Source of the DNA: an uncultured Rhizobiaceae group bacterium
Lineage (GTDB): Bacteria; Pseudomonadota; Alphaproteobacteria; Rhizobiales; Rhizobiaceae
Length of the DNA stretch: 5,118 nt
Assembly: GCA_905479965.1 (NCBI GenBank)
Contig: CAJQOR010000420.1
Coordinates: 1-5,118, forward strand
Direction of reading: 5' to 3'
The notes beneath the pieces are model-generated. The model searched no databases. It had not been told where the DNA came from and worked only from the letters and a program-made list of their open reading frames with translations. The translations under genes were made by a program, and so were the position numbers. This document shows positions 5,076-5,118 of this stretch, in pieces. Numbering within the stretch: the stretch's first letter is position 1; each line of letters begins with the position of its first letter.

Positions 5076-5118
5076 TCAGCTTTCTGGTTTCGGGTCTTCG
5101 CCCTCTTCGGGCCATTCG
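5076..5118 (-). CDS. rimM: C-terminal end of a probable 16S rRNA processing protein RimM
   Basis: Only the last 13 codons and the TGA stop (5078-5076) are inside the window. They read [13 protein letters not shown], an acidic, proline-containing tail. This is too short to identify by sequence. The call rests on the conserved bacterial order rimM-trmD-rplS, the same strand, and the 2-nt gap to the trmD start. RimM binds ribosomal protein S19 and assists 30S maturation. If the order differs here, the identity would change, but an open frame ending exactly at the trmD start supports a real gene. Confidence 0.65.
   Translation of the reverse strand, partial: EWPEEGEDPKPES

Noticed and set aside
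5074..5115. Upstream ATG giving a 14-residue longer TrmD
   Set aside because: The extra arginine-rich residues are not part of TrmD, and the stretch is better read in another frame as the end of the upstream gene, which stops 2 nt before the inner ATG.

Overview
The window looks like chromosomal DNA from an alphaproteobacterium, most likely of the Hyphomicrobiales (Rhizobiales). The best evidence is the leftward gene order rimM-trmD-rplS at the right end. The L19 protein also carries the long Ala/Glu/Lys-rich C-terminal tail I associate with rhizobial L19 proteins. The DNA is moderately AT-rich by eye. The species cannot be named from the sequence alone.

Right third (about 3570-5118, minus strand): conserved translation genes. 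The last 13 codons of a probable rimM lie 2 nt before trmD (tRNA m1G37 methyltransferase). A 222-nt leader rich in inverted repeats and very small reading frames follows, then rplS (ribosomal protein L19) and a clear rho-independent terminator.

Middle (2931-3557, minus strand): a 208-aa Glyoxalase_3-like VOC protein starts immediately beyond the rplS terminator. It has no good ribosome binding site. An extended -10 motif is placed so that its mRNA could be leaderless. It is convergent with an 8-TM TauE/SafE-type permease gene on the plus strand, which starts at TTG.

Left half (1-2051, minus strand): a compact accessory operon diverges from the permease. Its order is a LysR-type regulator, a small VOC protein whose start overlaps the regulator's stop by 11 nt, and, 3 nt further on, a protein of the L-2-amino-thiazoline-4-carboxylate (ATC) hydrolase family. 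A GntR/FadR-type regulator gene follows, cut by the window edge. It is preceded by a perfect 22-bp palindrome made of two TGTATACA boxes one helical turn apart, a likely autoregulatory operator.

Working interpretation (inference): the LysR-VOC-ATC hydrolase operon and the divergent TauE/SafE permease form a small regulated module. It may process an organosulfur or thiazoline-like compound and export a sulfur or organic anion. No substrate can be read from the sequence. No tRNA, rRNA, insertion sequence, CRISPR array or integration site was seen, and no gap between genes exceeds 300 bases.
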